Notes: generated by a model not told the origin, from the letters alone. A stretch of DNA of 64,000 nt from Ophioceras dolichostomum (GCA_003049485.1 PYST01000026.1:124001-188000), one strand, 5' to 3'. Shown: positions 11,516-23,200, numbered from the stretch's first letter. Numbers and translations: made by a program.

Positions 11516-12310
11516 CACTAGAACTCTACCTGAGGTTCAGCCTCGATGGACGCAGGATCGGACGGTCAAATTATAACTGTATCTGATTGGCTGGATGCGC
11601 TCGAACAATCCGGCGGCGCTTTTCGTCACGTCTAGTATTCGGAGTGTAACTGATTTGAGGCATATGGAGGATCGGAGCCGATGTGATTTCGAAGTTCATA
11701 TGAGTAAGAGTGGGGCCGAATAGCCGCGCAAAGTGGGGCCGCAATCGACTACCCGGTCCGAGTCCGATCTCCGGAAATGGGGATCATTTTCTCTCGGAAA
11801 TTCCTACTCTATCTTTATCAGGTCATAGGAATCCGAGTGATCGCGAAACAAGAGCCGTATTGTACCGTGTTTCTGTCTGTTCGGGCACGCTTGGGTCGGA
11901 TGGTCCAACTTTGGAAAGAGACGATGTCGTCCGAGTGACTGCTGTCCTCGCAGTCACTTGACAGGTATACATGGGTTTGTTTACAGGAAGAGCAGGGAGT
12001 GTGAGGCAACTCGAGCTGGATCTGACGGAGGGGAGCTCCTTCCAACTTTGCTGTTGCCAGGCACATCAATTTCTGCTCACGAGGAGAACCCAATCACAAC
12101 GACACTGATGAACAGCACTGATGACCCGTTGCCGGGAAGAACCAACAGCACGACTGATATTTGTGAATGGGTCAATACACCCTCACAGACCAGCAGCCCC
12201 GTGAAAGTGAGCATGTCAAATGAAATAATACTGCGCACTAGAACTGTGCCCGTCTTCAACCGAACTACATATAAGTCGTCTTTTACTATCTGCATTCCAC
12301 GTTCACAACC
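11516..12310. promoter_or_regulatory. Divergent intergenic between PLP-binding gene and ORF at 12311
   Basis: Carries the promoter of the minus-strand PLP-binding gene and that of the small plus-strand gene. A TATAAGT box at about 12270-12276 lies 35-40 nt upstream of the ATG at 12311. ORFs in this interval (e.g. 11958-12377) have no recognisable features. Confidence 0.5.
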
Positions 12311-12889
12311 ATGCCCAGCAACGAGAACATCCAGACTCAGCAGCAAGGAGGCACTCTTGTTACAGCTTGTAAGTTGACCCACCGCAGAGAAACAAAATCG
12401 CGAATGTCTCGTCCACACCAACAGGCCTGCTCTCCTGCTCACACACTAGTTTCACCCGGATTAGCCCTCGCCATCGCCGAAACCGTCGCGAACGCCGCAA
12501 CCATCATCGCCGACGCCATGCTCCAGCCCTTGAAATCCGTTTTCAGCTTCGCAGCCGGCAAAGGTAACAAGAAAAGCAGAGGCGGCGGCAAGAAGCCCCG
12601 ATCTCTCCACGAGAGCGACTCCGACTCCGCCAAGGGCTACCGCCCCGAGTGCTGGAGGTGCGAGGAGATCCTCAAGAAGCCGCCCCCTTGCATGTGCGAC
12701 CTCTGCAAAGCGCTCAACAACCCGACCGAGGAGCCGAAGAAAAACTGGAGGGGCACGGAGTCGGCCGTGTTGCGTGCCGAGCGCCGACAGGGGAAGCAGG
12801 AGAAGCAGGGGAAGCAGTCGTCGTCGGCTCAGCCGCGCTCACGATGGTGGATTCGAAAGCCGCCGGCGGGTCTCCCCTCGATCAGGTAG
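12311..12889 (+). CDS. Small Cys-rich basic protein, unrecognised
   Basis: I do not recognise this protein. The unspliced frame gives 192 residues. A plausible in-frame 96-nt intron (12369-12464, GTAAGT...TTAG) would remove residues 20-51 and give 160. After a short Gln/Thr-rich start comes an Ala/Ile-rich segment (LAIAETVANAATIIADAM) that could be an amphipathic helix or weak membrane segment. Next is a Lys/Gly-rich stretch, then a Cys cluster CWRCEEILKKPPPCMCDLC of the kind that binds zinc, and a Lys/Gln-rich tail. The start is well placed behind a TATA-like box. Codon use is GC-ending, which supports a real gene. The downstream neighbour is convergent. Confidence 0.6.
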   Translation: MPSNENIQTQQQGGTLVTACKLTHRRETKSRMSRPHQQACSPAHTLVSPGLALAIAETVANAATIIADAMLQPLKSVFSFAAGKGNKKSRGGGKKPRSLHESDSDSAKGYRPECWRCEEILKKPPPCMCDLCKALNNPTEEPKKNWRGTESAVLRAERRQGKQEKQGKQSSSAQPRSRWWIRKPPAGLPSIR

Positions 12890-13449
12890 AGTACGGCGAA
12901 GGGATGGCTTTGGCTTGATTGGCAGAATTCGAGAGGCACTGGGTGGCTCAAGCCCCCACGGACAAGTTGTAGAGATGGACGGAGAATTCGAGGCCAAGAT
13001 CTAGAATATACGATGAGCATGCATTGCCCTTCACAGGACTTTGCTCATCGCACCACAGCTATTACATAGGCAGTCAGCTTTGGGATTTCATAGATGCTCG
13101 CATTGATCACATATTACCACTCTTTTCCATTCTTCATGTACAGCTGTCAGCAAGATGAGTGCGAAATGTTTGGTTGGTGGCCGGGTGAAGCCGAGTCTTT
13201 TGGTTCATCATCATATTAAACCATCATGGGGGGTATCAACATCTCTTCTCCACAGACATGCTTCGCCTATACGCCTTCCTGAAGACCAGAGCGAGGCTCC
13301 TAGGACATCTACCGTCGGCTACAATGGCCGGCCGGCCCATCTAGCACATGTGGCCCACTCCTCACCACTGAGGAGGAGTTAAAACAAGTGATGCTCGCCC
13401 CCGCTAAAGACCGTGCCCCGTAATCGCACAAATGGATCCGCAGTGCGAC
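12890..13449. other. Convergent intergenic, no gene seen
   Basis: 3' flanks of the small Cys-rich gene and of the 422-residue minus-strand gene. The ORF at 13155-13382 has no coding signature. Nothing else recognised. Confidence 0.5.
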
Positions 13450-14718
13450 TCAAACGAGCTCCCAATCGTCGTCGTCGTCGTCGTCGAGCTCCGCCGGTGT
13501 CCCCGGTCTGGGAGACGATGGCCCCAGATCTTCGTTGTTGTTTACGTCGACGTTCCCTATCCTAGCCAGCATGAACCCGAAAATGTTGTCCGTGAGCCCG
13601 CTCAGGGTATCAGCCAGCCCCACTCCCAGTCCCGTTCCCAATCCCAGTCCCAGTCCCAATCCTATTCCCAGCCCCAGCCCCTGCAGCCGCCCCGGCGACA
13701 CCCGGGGCTGTTGATGCTGGTGGTGCGGATGGGGAGGGGGGTAGGCCACGTCCATCGTGAGCCTGCCGATGCCGTGCGCGGCCGCGGCGAGACGCACGGC
13801 CTCGAGGAGCAGGCCCTTGCGCTCCCACTCGAACACGGCGGTGGGGATGACGTCGTTGAAGTCGACCGACAGCTTGCGCAGCAGCCGCTCGTCGCCGCGG
13901 GGGGTCTCGACCTCGCGCTTGAGCTCGTCCATGTACGACCTGTAGTGGTCGAAGCCGTAGTTGCTGTCGGCCCCGATGGTGACCGCGGGGCCCGTCATGC
14001 GGGCAAAGTGATAGAACATGAGCGCCACGTCCTTGACGTCGAGGCCGATGCGCCACGCGAGGGCGTAGACGTCTTCGCACGCCGCCTGGGCGAAGACGAT
14101 GTCCGCCTGCCAGGGGGGCGCGCTGCTCTCGTTGAGCCGCTCCACGAAGTCGAAGAGCTGCCGCGCCAGGTCGGAGAAGGACTTGACGCTGGAGACCGGG
14201 ACGGACGACAGCGGCGGAGGGGGCACTCCGTAGTCGACGCAGAGCAGATATTCCAGGAGAATCCTCATGTCCCTGGTCGAGGGCAGGGGCGCGCTGTGGG
14301 CATCGCGATGCAGGTCATCGCGGTCATGTGGGTCGTTGTGGTGTTGGTAGGTGTATGACCCCCGGTGCCTTATGAATGGGCCCGTCACTCCGGCGGACTC
14401 CTGTTCGTAGAAGAGAATCGCCAGGGTCTGGAAGAAGATCCAGGCGGGCTTGCAGGCTTCATTCCCATTGTCTTCCAAGCGGACGGCCATGGCCTTGTCC
14501 ACGTAGGGATAGACCTCCGCTTGTAGACGCTTGATAGCGTTGGCCCATTTTCGACTGGCGCATCCCTTCGTGAAGCGGGCACACACATCGGTCTCTGGCC
14601 GTAGGGCGCGGCTGGAGCGGGGCACGGCATATGGTGGCTCAGGCGACGAGAGCAGATCAGCGACCTCGGTCGCTGGGCTGGACGTTGGGGCTCTCATTAC
14701 AGTCGAGCTCATCATCAT
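13450..14718 (-). CDS. Unrecognised 422-residue protein with LG-repeat and acidic C-terminus
   Basis: Single-exon frame with strongly GC-ending codons, so probably real, but I cannot place it in a family. The N-terminal 60 residues are Ser/Pro-rich. Residues about 60-290 look like a globular helical domain (e.g. WIFFQTLAILFYEQESAG, DIVFAQAACEDVYALAWRIG, VALMFYHFARMTG). Residues about 345-372 are an almost pure Leu-Gly/Ile-Gly repeat encoded by a degenerate GGGATTGGGACTGG-type array. The protein ends in an Asp-rich tail just before WELV. The ATG at 14718 is the first of three Met codons (MMMSS), so the exact start may be 6 nt later. No signal peptide is seen. Confidence 0.65.
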   Translation of the reverse strand: MMMSSTVMRAPTSSPATEVADLLSSPEPPYAVPRSSRALRPETDVCARFTKGCASRKWANAIKRLQAEVYPYVDKAMAVRLEDNGNEACKPAWIFFQTLAILFYEQESAGVTGPFIRHRGSYTYQHHNDPHDRDDLHRDAHSAPLPSTRDMRILLEYLLCVDYGVPPPPLSSVPVSSVKSFSDLARQLFDFVERLNESSAPPWQADIVFAQAACEDVYALAWRIGLDVKDVALMFYHFARMTGPAVTIGADSNYGFDHYRSYMDELKREVETPRGDERLLRKLSVDFNDVIPTAVFEWERKGLLLEAVRLAAAAHGIGRLTMDVAYPPPHPHHQHQQPRVSPGRLQGLGLGIGLGLGLGLGTGLGVGLADTLSGLTDNIFGFMLARIGNVDVNNNEDLGPSSPRPGTPAELDDDDDDDWELV

Positions 14719-16573
14719 TGCCCTTTAGAAGGGAATAGAAAGGTAGCGAATATGCGATGGTAGAGGAAATGTTGCGCCCAACCAAGAGGGACTTCAGCGT
14801 GTTTTGACGCCCAAGCACTGAAGGGTTGGGGGTGGTTGGTTGGGTGGACAAGAGGATTTCTCAGATGTACGGAAGAGTCGTCGGGTAGCTGCATGTATGG
14901 ACCCAGCAATAAATGAGTGAGAGAAGTGGTGGGTGGCATGAGGCCATAAGGTTGGTTACAGGAGCGTAAAAAATGATATATGCACGTAATGTGAGGTAGA
15001 GAAGAGGAGACAAGGTTCCAGGTGAGGTGTTAACGAGAGCCTTTGATCGAAAATAGTTTGGAGCGGATTTTGGACGTCGACATCTCGGCCAAAGTCAACG
15101 ATTGTTGCCATGATCCAGGGCGATAAGCGCGTTGGGAGAGCGTCAGGTCGCAGGTAGACGTGAATGTGAACGGCTGACGAGTCGTGAGTGGATGCGCAAA
15201 CGAGAGTGACAACAGCACGCTTTCAGTGTTCGGTCAGGTAGGAGGGGGAAAGATGACAAGAAGTAAAGAAAATCCGGTAGGCACCCCTTTGATCTGTGAA
15301 GGGCAGCTACGGAGCCATATGACCTCAATGCACCGGCCTCACGGCGCCGCGTCACCGAAGGCTGGAATGACAACACCGCCCACGAGACGAGGGAAATCAG
15401 AATAATCAAGAGCCGCCAAAGGAATGATCCCAAGGAAATACAAACGCATGGTGGTGATGGAGGGGCCGGAAAATTCGGAGCAAACAATGCCTGAGACTGC
15501 CCAAATGTTGCCCGGTAGCAGCCGCATGACGGTGAGGCTACGAATAAGAAGAGCCGCCGAGATCACGAGATCAGCCACTTGGAAGCGACTTGGAAGCAAC
15601 GAATCACACTGCTGTCATAAGGAGGGAAGGGGGGCCTGAAAGATGGTAGCTTCGAAACAAAGGAGCTCGTCACTCCTGAGATTTACCAACTTTCAAGGAC
15701 TCCGTCCAGCAGGTCGAAGATCCAAATGGTGCATTTCGAACTTCCACCACAAGCCAGCAAGAATGTGAGCAATACACCGTAGCGTCAGGCACACAAAGCA
15801 TTCGATGATCGTAGCGCCTAGATGGTTCAATGGTTGACGTTGACATCCAGGCAGCCACAGACCCCACCATCGGTCGGAGTGGATAGGTGCACGTTGCACG
15901 GACCAATTGCACTCAACATGAGAGGAACCTTCAATGCTCTCCCACCAAACCAGGAAGACCTGGCCAGACCCCATTGCCCCTGAACAAGTTTGACTGCCGC
16001 AAGCGGAGCGCCAAGCCTTCCTAAGCCTCCTGGACACCACCCCTGTTCAGGGCTGCTTGGAAGGTCGTTTGGCTTGCTTGAAGTTGCTTGACAATTGTCG
16101 ATTGATCAAATCGACGGAAATCTGGTTTAGCCCTCTCTAAACTTGGGGTTTTGGACTGACTCGGGGGGCAACGAGCTCACACTCTTGACGCAGGCAATGC
16201 TGCTGGTCAATGTCCATCCGTTCGTCCCCTCTGCACATCGGCTGGCACGCATCTAACCCTCCTCGAGGCCCCCTTGCTTGTACTCCCGTACCTGCATCCC
16301 ACCGTGGTAGCGCACATCATCAAACGTCAGCCAGCAGCACACGACGCGTGCACCCAACCCGCACAAACCCACAATCGTCCTCCGTCATTCGGTTTTTTCT
16401 CCCTATCTTCAATTAACTTCAATCGCTTCTTTTGTCTGAGTTTGTCTTCTGTTCGCCTCCGTCCGGTCGTCCCCTCGGCTTCGGGACACGCGCCGATGCG
16501 TCTCTCACAGACGAATTAGACAGAAACCCCCCTGATCCCCTTCGTTTGGCTCCCCCGCCTGTCGGTCCGCAAC
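14719..16573. promoter_or_regulatory. Divergent intergenic, promoters only
   Basis: Upstream DNA of the minus-strand 422-residue gene and the plus-strand membrane-protein gene. Between about 15.2 and 16.1 kb both strands contain short ORFs with no recognisable domain and no consistent codon bias. The final 200 bases before 16574 are strongly pyrimidine-rich, as in many fungal leaders. No RNA gene or transposon recognised. Confidence 0.5.
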
Positions 16574-18463
16574 ATGCCGAAGCAACACGTCCTCTTCGGC
16601 CGTCCGATCCCTCGAATCCCGCCTCGGCGGATCTCCCTCCTTCTAGTATGCATATCAATATTCGCCCTCTTCTCCCTGCTCTTCACGCTGCCGAGCCACG
16701 TCCCGACCGGCCCGAACCTTTCGAAGTTCACAGACATCAAGGCCTCGCTACCGGGCTTGCCCAAGCTCCCCGGCGGAGTGTCCAAGTGGAAAACGATATT
16801 CAACCCGTTCAAGCCGCCATCCCATCCGCCGCCCCGCCAGAAGAATGATACGTACGGCGAGTCGTCCTGGTACCAGGACTGGAAGTGGTTGTCGACCCCT
16901 TTCTCATCGTCCCTGACTCTCGACGAGAACCGCTCCCTCCTACCGCCCCTCCGCAACCGGCCCGCCATCTATTGCTATTATGACCAGACAATTGAGAAGG
17001 ACAAGGCGAGAAGGGATGCGGAGAGCGCGGTTCTGTTGACGTGGAGGCGGGCGTGGTGGGCGCAAGGCTTCAAGCCTATGATACTGAGCGCCGCCGAGGC
17101 CATGAACAACCCGCTGTACGACGAGCTGCAGAAGAAGAAGCTCGACCCTTTCCTGAGACAGGACATCATGAGGTGGCTCGCCTGGGAGAACATGGGCGGC
17201 GGCCTGATGGCGCACTACCTGCTCTTTCCCATGGGCCCTTACGACGACCCATTGCTATCCTACCTTCGCCGCGGCGAGTACCCCGGCCTGTCGCGCTGGA
17301 AGGACCAGGACGACGGCCTTTTTGCGGGGCCCAAGGCCGAGATCTCCGCCGCTCTCAAGCTGGCCATGACCCATCCAGAGCTGGACAAGGTCAAAGACTT
17401 CTTCGAGGCGGTCGCGAGGGAGGGGGACCGCAAGGAGCTGTTCGCCGTCGACCCAGCCCCAGAGTCGTTGGCCTTCTACAGCTCCAAGACCATCGCGGCC
17501 AAGTACGCGAAGGTCGGCGAGGCCATCACCGAAGACCGAGCCAAGGGCCTGGTGGGGCTCAACTCGCTCATACTCTCGCACCTCCAGACCTCCTGGCAGA
17601 ACGTCTTCTCAGACGGCGTCGCCGTGCTGCAGCCCCTGACGGAGCGCACCTCCAAGATGGTAGAGCCGGCACGCCGCCTCGCCCGACGACTGGCCCGCTG
17701 CCTCGACTCCCCCTTCCCGTCGTGCCCGCCCAACCGCCCGTCGTGCAGGCAGTGCAGGGAGCCGACGTCGCTCAAGATCGCGAGCGTCCCGACCTACCAC
17801 AACTCCACGAGGCTGTACACCATCGGCACCGTGCCCCACCCGTACACCATGCAGTCCCTGGCCGGCCTGAACCCCGCGCTCGACGTGCCGTGGATCCGCC
17901 GCGACTCCTTCCGCGACGCGTGGATCAGCAACGTCACGCACCACCTCCTGCCGGCCGCGTTCTCGACGGGCCCCCGCCTCCTCCGCTTCAAGGAGGCCGT
18001 GGCCGGCGAGGCCGCCCACGCGCGCGGGCTGTGGATCCCCGCCGAGCGGGCGATCCCCGACGATGTCGAGTGGCACTTCGGCTTCCCGCTGCCGCCGGAG
18101 AAGGATGGTGATGGTGCTGACGGTGCCGAGGCTGAGGGATCATCGGCCTCTTCCAATTCTTCGGATGATGAAGGGCAGCGGGGGGCGCCGTCGCTGGAGG
18201 CGGACCTGCTGGAGAAGGCGAAGAAGATCCGCTTCAGCAAGGAGCCCGGCGACGAGGCCGTGCGCGCGGCCGTCGAGGCGTGGAACCTGGCAGACACGGA
18301 GGCCTGGCGCTTCGCGAGGGCGTTCCTGGCCCGGTCCCGCGTCGAGAGGCTGAAGTGGGAGGAGGAGGAGAGCAGGTATGCTGGTGGGGCGGGGTCTGAG
18401 AAGGGCAGGAGGGATGCTGCTGCTAGTCACGACAGTGGTTTGGGGAGGTGGCTGGGGACGTGA
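16574..18463 (+). CDS. Predicted type II membrane protein, possible glycosyltransferase-like
   Basis: Uninterrupted 629-residue frame with strong coding bias. A short basic N-terminus precedes one hydrophobic segment (about residues 21-39, ISLLLVCISIFALFSLLF) without a cleavage site, suggesting a signal anchor with the bulk in the ER/Golgi lumen. A proline-rich stem (50-95) leads to a conserved-looking domain beginning RPAIYCYYDQTIEKDK. Its segment FLRQDIMRWLAWENMGGGLMAHYLLFPMG is arranged like the sugar-binding region of DXD glycosyltransferases, but the DXD itself is not evident. A Cys-rich patch (CPPNRPSCRQC, about 380) follows. The tail from about 520 is acidic then Arg/Glu-rich. The enzymatic role is only a guess; the membrane topology is better supported. 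Confidence 0.75.
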   Translation: MPKQHVLFGRPIPRIPPRRISLLLVCISIFALFSLLFTLPSHVPTGPNLSKFTDIKASLPGLPKLPGGVSKWKTIFNPFKPPSHPPPRQKNDTYGESSWYQDWKWLSTPFSSSLTLDENRSLLPPLRNRPAIYCYYDQTIEKDKARRDAESAVLLTWRRAWWAQGFKPMILSAAEAMNNPLYDELQKKKLDPFLRQDIMRWLAWENMGGGLMAHYLLFPMGPYDDPLLSYLRRGEYPGLSRWKDQDDGLFAGPKAEISAALKLAMTHPELDKVKDFFEAVAREGDRKELFAVDPAPESLAFYSSKTIAAKYAKVGEAITEDRAKGLVGLNSLILSHLQTSWQNVFSDGVAVLQPLTERTSKMVEPARRLARRLARCLDSPFPSCPPNRPSCRQCREPTSLKIASVPTYHNSTRLYTIGTVPHPYTMQSLAGLNPALDVPWIRRDSFRDAWISNVTHHLLPAAFSTGPRLLRFKEAVAGEAAHARGLWIPAERAIPDDVEWHFGFPLPPEKDGDGADGAEAEGSSASSNSSDDEGQRGAPSLEADLLEKAKKIRFSKEPGDEAVRAAVEAWNLADTEAWRFARAFLARSRVERLKWEEEESRYAGGAGSEKGRRDAAASHDSGLGRWLGT

Positions 18464-19135
18464 AGGGATTGCCTCCCCCCAACCGAAGAACAGACCTCAA
18501 AGAAGAAGGCAAAAGAACAAGAGATAAGAAGAGAAGGAGAAGAGAGAATATGACGATAAATATCCCAGCGAATTTTTTTGGTGGCGTTGGTTGTTTTTGC
18601 ACTCGATGTACAACAGGTATGATACGTACCGACTTATGTTAGTCGGGAATTTTCTCTCTTTTTGTCACGGCATGGAATCTGGCGTTTTGTTTCGTCAAAC
18701 TACTACTAGGTACCTAGGTACCTTAGGTATCGAGGGCTGGCGGACTTGCTCATGCATAGAGTGAATGGGCATGACATAGCTACGCAAGACAGACAGGAGA
18801 CAGAGATCGGACGAAGACTCTGCGAGGGAAGACAGGCGGATGCTTCACTGTGTATTTTTTTTTTTTGGGGGGGGGTTGTTCTTTTTTTATGTATTGCTTT
18901 TGTTAGGGCATGGAGGATAAGAGTTTAGTTCATAATACTGAACAAGTAAAGAGAGTGTGGATTGATCTGTCGTAGGGACTGTTTGAAAATAGAAATATGA
19001 AAGGATGGAAAGAAAGTGAATCAATGCCCCTATTTCCTATCGTCAACTTCTAGCATTTTTCCTCTTTGTTAAAGAACTCTCTCTCCTTTTTTCTCTTCCC
19101 TCCTTCTTGTGCTTGTCACTCTCCTCTCCTCGGGC
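18464..19135. other. Convergent intergenic with TACCTAGGTA repeat
   Basis: 3' flanks of the membrane-protein gene and the SET gene. It holds the repeat ACTAGGTACCTAGGTACC at 18707-18730 and a T-run followed by a G-run at 18856-18876. No gene seen. Confidence 0.6.
18707..18730. repeat. TACCTAGGTA-type repeat
   Basis: Palindromic CTAGGTACCTAGGTACCTTAGG array in the convergent intergenic region; one of the dispersed copies in this window. Confidence 0.85.
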
Positions 19136-20132
19136 TTAAGAGACGACAGTATCGCCTCCCATCTCGCCGCTCATCTCTCGCGACGTCGTGCCACGCCTGG
19201 CCGCGCCGTTGAGCGTCCCGACGACATCAGCCGTGGCGGCAACGCTAGCGCAGCCCTCGGCGGTGGTGCGGAGGTACGACAGCAGCGCGGCCCGGGCGGC
19301 CTCCACGACGCGCTCGGCGTGCTGCAGGGCGTCTTTCAGCGCCTGCGCCGTCGGGTCCGCCTCGTCGATGGCGGCGACGAGGCCGTTACTGTGGCCGTTG
19401 TAGGTGTGTGTGCCTTTGCCGTTGAGGATGAGGAAGGTATTGTTGCTGTTGTTGGCGGCGGCGGCAGCTGCGGCGGCAGCTTCTGCCTCCTCGCGGTCGC
19501 GCCGCTCTTGCAGCAGCTCGCGGATGTGCCCGTTCAGCCAGAGGCCCGAAAGCTCGGCCGCCGGCATGGAAGAGGCGCCGGAGATGGTGCCGCAGCAGGA
19601 CGGGGTGCCGCAGAGGCACTGGAACGGTTGGGCCATCTCCCACTCCGTCGACGGGTAGAAGAACGTGAGCTCGTCGCCTGGCTGGAGGCCTTTCGGCCCA
19701 GCGATGACGTTGAGGTTCGTGGTGTCGAAGATCTAGATGTGTAGTGTTTATTGGTCAGGATTACATCACACTTTTAGGACAACCTGCCCCGTTTTATACC
19801 CTAGTAGGCAGAGAGGCTGGTGGGGGTGTTTTGGTCATAGCCAGGAGGAGCCTGTTTTCGTTCTCGTCACTGACCAGTGATGGCTCGCAAGAGTGATTGA
19901 TGTACAAGAGGTCACTGTTCAGGTTCAGGTGCCTATCACGGCTGATCTGAACCGTCGCGTAAGTGGGCTCTGTCGCCAGGGTGCACGGCGGGAAGGCCAT
20001 CTTGGCGAATAGACCGAAGGGCGGCACCGTGGCCCGGGAGAGGCTCTTGGATGAGAACTCGGCCTCATTGATGATCACCTCTTGGATCTCTGGATGCGAG
20101 GGCCGCGTCCAGTGGGGCGTCAGGGGCGACAT
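19136..20132 (-). CDS. SET-domain protein with post-SET cysteine motif
   Basis: Small SET-domain protein, presumably a protein lysine methyltransferase using S-adenosylmethionine. Exons 20132-19875 and 19732-19136 join across a 142-nt intron (donor GTCAGT) to 284 residues, reading NHSCEPSL-IFDTTNLNV at the junction. The SET core motif NHSCEPS is present, followed by GDELTFFYPSTEWEM (the GxELTxxY element). The post-SET-like Cys cluster FQCLCGTPSCCG comes next and should bind zinc. The C-terminal 110 residues are Ala/Glu-rich and probably helical. There is no pre-SET domain, so it belongs with short fungal SET proteins rather than Clr4/Dim-5 types. The ATG at 20132 is used because the longer frame starts with TTG. 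Substrate unknown. Confidence 0.88.
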
Positions 20133-20260
20133 GATTGTGGTTTGAGGTGTGCCGTCTGCTTTCTCTGCTAGATGTCTCTCAGGGCAGTCGGAAAGTTCGA
20201 AGGGATTCTTGGTTGGAAGAGGGGAAGAGGGGGAACTGAACAATCAAGCGTGTATTCTTT

Positions 20261-20270
20261 GTATATATAC
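20261..20270 (-). promoter_or_regulatory. TATA-like element upstream of the SET gene
   Basis: GTATATATAC palindrome about 130 nt upstream of the SET-gene ATG, the best TATA-like string in that promoter. Position fits a fungal core promoter with a moderate leader; not proven. Confidence 0.35.
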
Positions 20271-23200
20271 GTAAGCGAGGATGTCTTAGTGATACTTTAT
20301 GCCTCAAGAGGGTACACAGCATGGGATTCCTTGCTTGTGAACGAAAAGGGGACGCATGCCCACGGCAACAAGCCCAACAAGCCGGCTAACCGGGTAACGT
20401 TCGGAAGCCATTGCGTTCCTGCCTAGCTGGACGCCCCGCAGAGGAAGGTTTAGAGCGCGAATTAGCGTTTCCCTCTGGCTTGGTAGCTGCGACGGGCCCC
20501 GGGCGACGGGCGACGGGCGCTGGCGCTTGACGGACTTTGTGGCGGGAGGCGGCCAGCCGGCGTTCCGGCAGTCCAGAGAAGCCACGACTCGGGAAAGTCG
20601 GCCGGCCTATCAGATGGCGCCGGCACTCCGAAGTGGGTAATGGATGTTGGGTGCGCAGGAACGAAGGAATCGGTGTGCAGGGGTCCAAATGCGGGGTGAA
20701 AGACCGCACGTGGTGGCACAGCTGAGGAGCGGGGAAAACAAAGGGAATCCAGCATGACGCAAATATGTACACAAATTTTGTGAGGTTGGGTGGAATAAAT
20801 GGCTCTTCGGTTCTTCCGTGACGCGTCTCATCTGAAGCTCACGGGCCTGGATGGCGGGGAGTTACGTCGATGCGGTTGTGATCAAACAAAACTGTGGTAA
20901 CGCATCATCAGGGGCGTGGAGTTGTGGAGATCTGGAGGGGAAGCGGACTCTGGGATCATTCTGGAAGTTTGCCTGGATTGGCATTGGGCCTCGCCCTGAA
21001 GAGAGTTGCCTTTTAGAGACGCGTTGAGACTGGAAGCTTGAGGTGATTGTGATGAACACCTGCGTAGTCGTGGTTCGTCTGTCCATTGATGAATTTTCGA
21101 CCGTCGATTGGATGCTTTTCACCACCGCTCAGACATTTGAGAGAGCGGAATTCGTGGGGTTCAAGCTTGGACTCGATCGGACGCCATTTCCTCTTTCGTC
21201 AAGCATCTTTCCAGTTACCATGGATGGCTCCAACTCCTATTTAGTACCCAGCACGGGAAGGAGAAAATTTTGCTCCCCCACGAGATGAACTGAACCACAC
21301 AGCAGGAAAACGGACCAAAGGCTGCGTCGCGCAAAACGGAAAAAAGCGCCAGTTTGAGCCCATTCTGATGATTCATCACCAACTCTCGGAATCAAGACTC
21401 TCGCGGCCTCGGATCTTCAGCTCCCTTACGGGCAAAACCCTCCATATCACGAGGCCTTGTGGCAGCCGCAAACGGGAAGGCGTCACCCTTGGTGCCGGTG
21501 GCGCAGACCGCTCACACTCGCTGGAAGACTTCAGGAATGGGGGGACAGGACGCATCCCTCAGTCCCACGATTCCCGTGACGGGAAGTCCATCACAACGCT
21601 AAAAATATCTCCCAGAACCACCGAAACGAACACAGCAGGGCGGCAAGTACGCTGGGAAGCCACAGTCCTGAAATGGCATTGGCATAGCTACCACCGGCGC
21701 TAGTAAGATACTAAAGCAAGCTAGGTCAGCCGGAACAAACAAGATAGGCGTCAAAGCACAGGGCGATAGGGAGGCATGCGTTGACATTGGGGGGCAGGGT
21801 CCCGGTTGAAATACCGGATCTGCTGAAACCTCGATTTCGCCTTGTTTTACCTGTGCGGACCTTGATGGCTGGAGTCACGAAGAAGCGTACGTACCTGGTC
21901 CCGACACCCTACACACAGGCACTCACACTCACATTGACGGATGCAGATGGGATCTTCATTCTGGAAAGAATTCTTGCAAAGCAGCAGAGCACTGACCACC
22001 AAGCAGTGCCCCTCTCTCCTGCTCAACCCGGCAAGGAGACCCGATCGAATCGGAATGGCGTTTCTTTGGTGGTGCTGAATCTGGCTGTCATCAGCACTGA
22101 GGTTGGTGACAGCACAGCCTAGGCTCCCTTGCTTGTCTTCCCACCCTTCAAAGCTGAGGGTGGGCGACAGACGGCAGGTGATGGCCGGATCGTCGCGCCA
22201 TCCCTCATGCTCCTTGCGGATTGCAAGGGCGTGGTATGCATCTCGGCTACGCGAATGAACAACAGTCTATAGACAACGACAACCACCCATTAGACTTGTC
22301 TGTCGACGGTGCTCGGCTGGCTGAGTCTCATATTGATTGATAGGCTGGCACTCTCTAGCTGGCCTCGCCCGAATCATCCTTCGTCCGCCTCGGTAGAACA
22401 GAGTCCTGTCTGCGAGATGGCTCTCCTGCCGCTTGTCGTTTGCTGGGTAGGGGACTGGAACCACCGGGAACCGTCTGGCCTCTGGAGCCGAAGGCCGACA
22501 CGGCAGGATTCGTGGCAGCGTGGGACCTGGGGGTTCAGATAAGGGATGCCGTGCTATAGCAGGGAGCAAGTGGCAGCCCTTCCTGCCTGTGCTGCCTGGC
22601 GGGCCAGCGTCAGTCACGTCATAATCATAATCGGCCGCTGGTCCCGCCGCCTAGTGGCTGGAGAAGTCTCGGTGCAAACCTATGCGGATATTGGCAGTAG
22701 CCCTCCAAGTGGTGGGATACAAGGTCAGTTGACAAACTGCCCAGCACCTTGACAGAGCAAACACACCCGCACACCCACACTCTTTCTCGTTCACGCACAT
22801 ACTCTCACACACACAGTTCAGCCCGCTTGCCCCTTCATGACAAACAGGTTTTATACCCCTGCTCAACATCTCCGAGTTCGTTTTTGGAACAGCGTACAGG
22901 ATACTCCGTCAGCAGACCTAGAGATCTGTGCGCTGTGGCCTCATATATCCTCCATCACGGAAATCGAAGAGGGGCCAGCGGTACCAGAAAATGAAGCAAA
23001 GTGCAGAAAAAAAAGATATTCCATCCTTACAGCTGCCGCCACCCGTGTGAGGGAGTACATACCAGCCATGTATACGAATCCCGCCTTTTGCCCGCTTGCC
23101 CGCTTCCAGCCTCCCACCTTACCCATATCTTTGTGCTGCCGATCAAACCCTTGAAGAAAAGGTTCCTGCCACGTGCAACGCTCGGCTGGGCAATTCGACA

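Noticed and set aside
15693..16040. Minus-strand ORF in the 14.7-16.6 kb gap as a transposon fragment
   Set aside because: Trp/Cys-rich translation has no recognisable transposase or reverse-transcriptase motif, and no terminal repeats were found.
17041..18111. 356-residue plus-strand ORF overlapping the membrane protein
   Set aside because: Arg/Gly/Pro-rich alternative frame of the longer, better-biased 16574-18463 frame.
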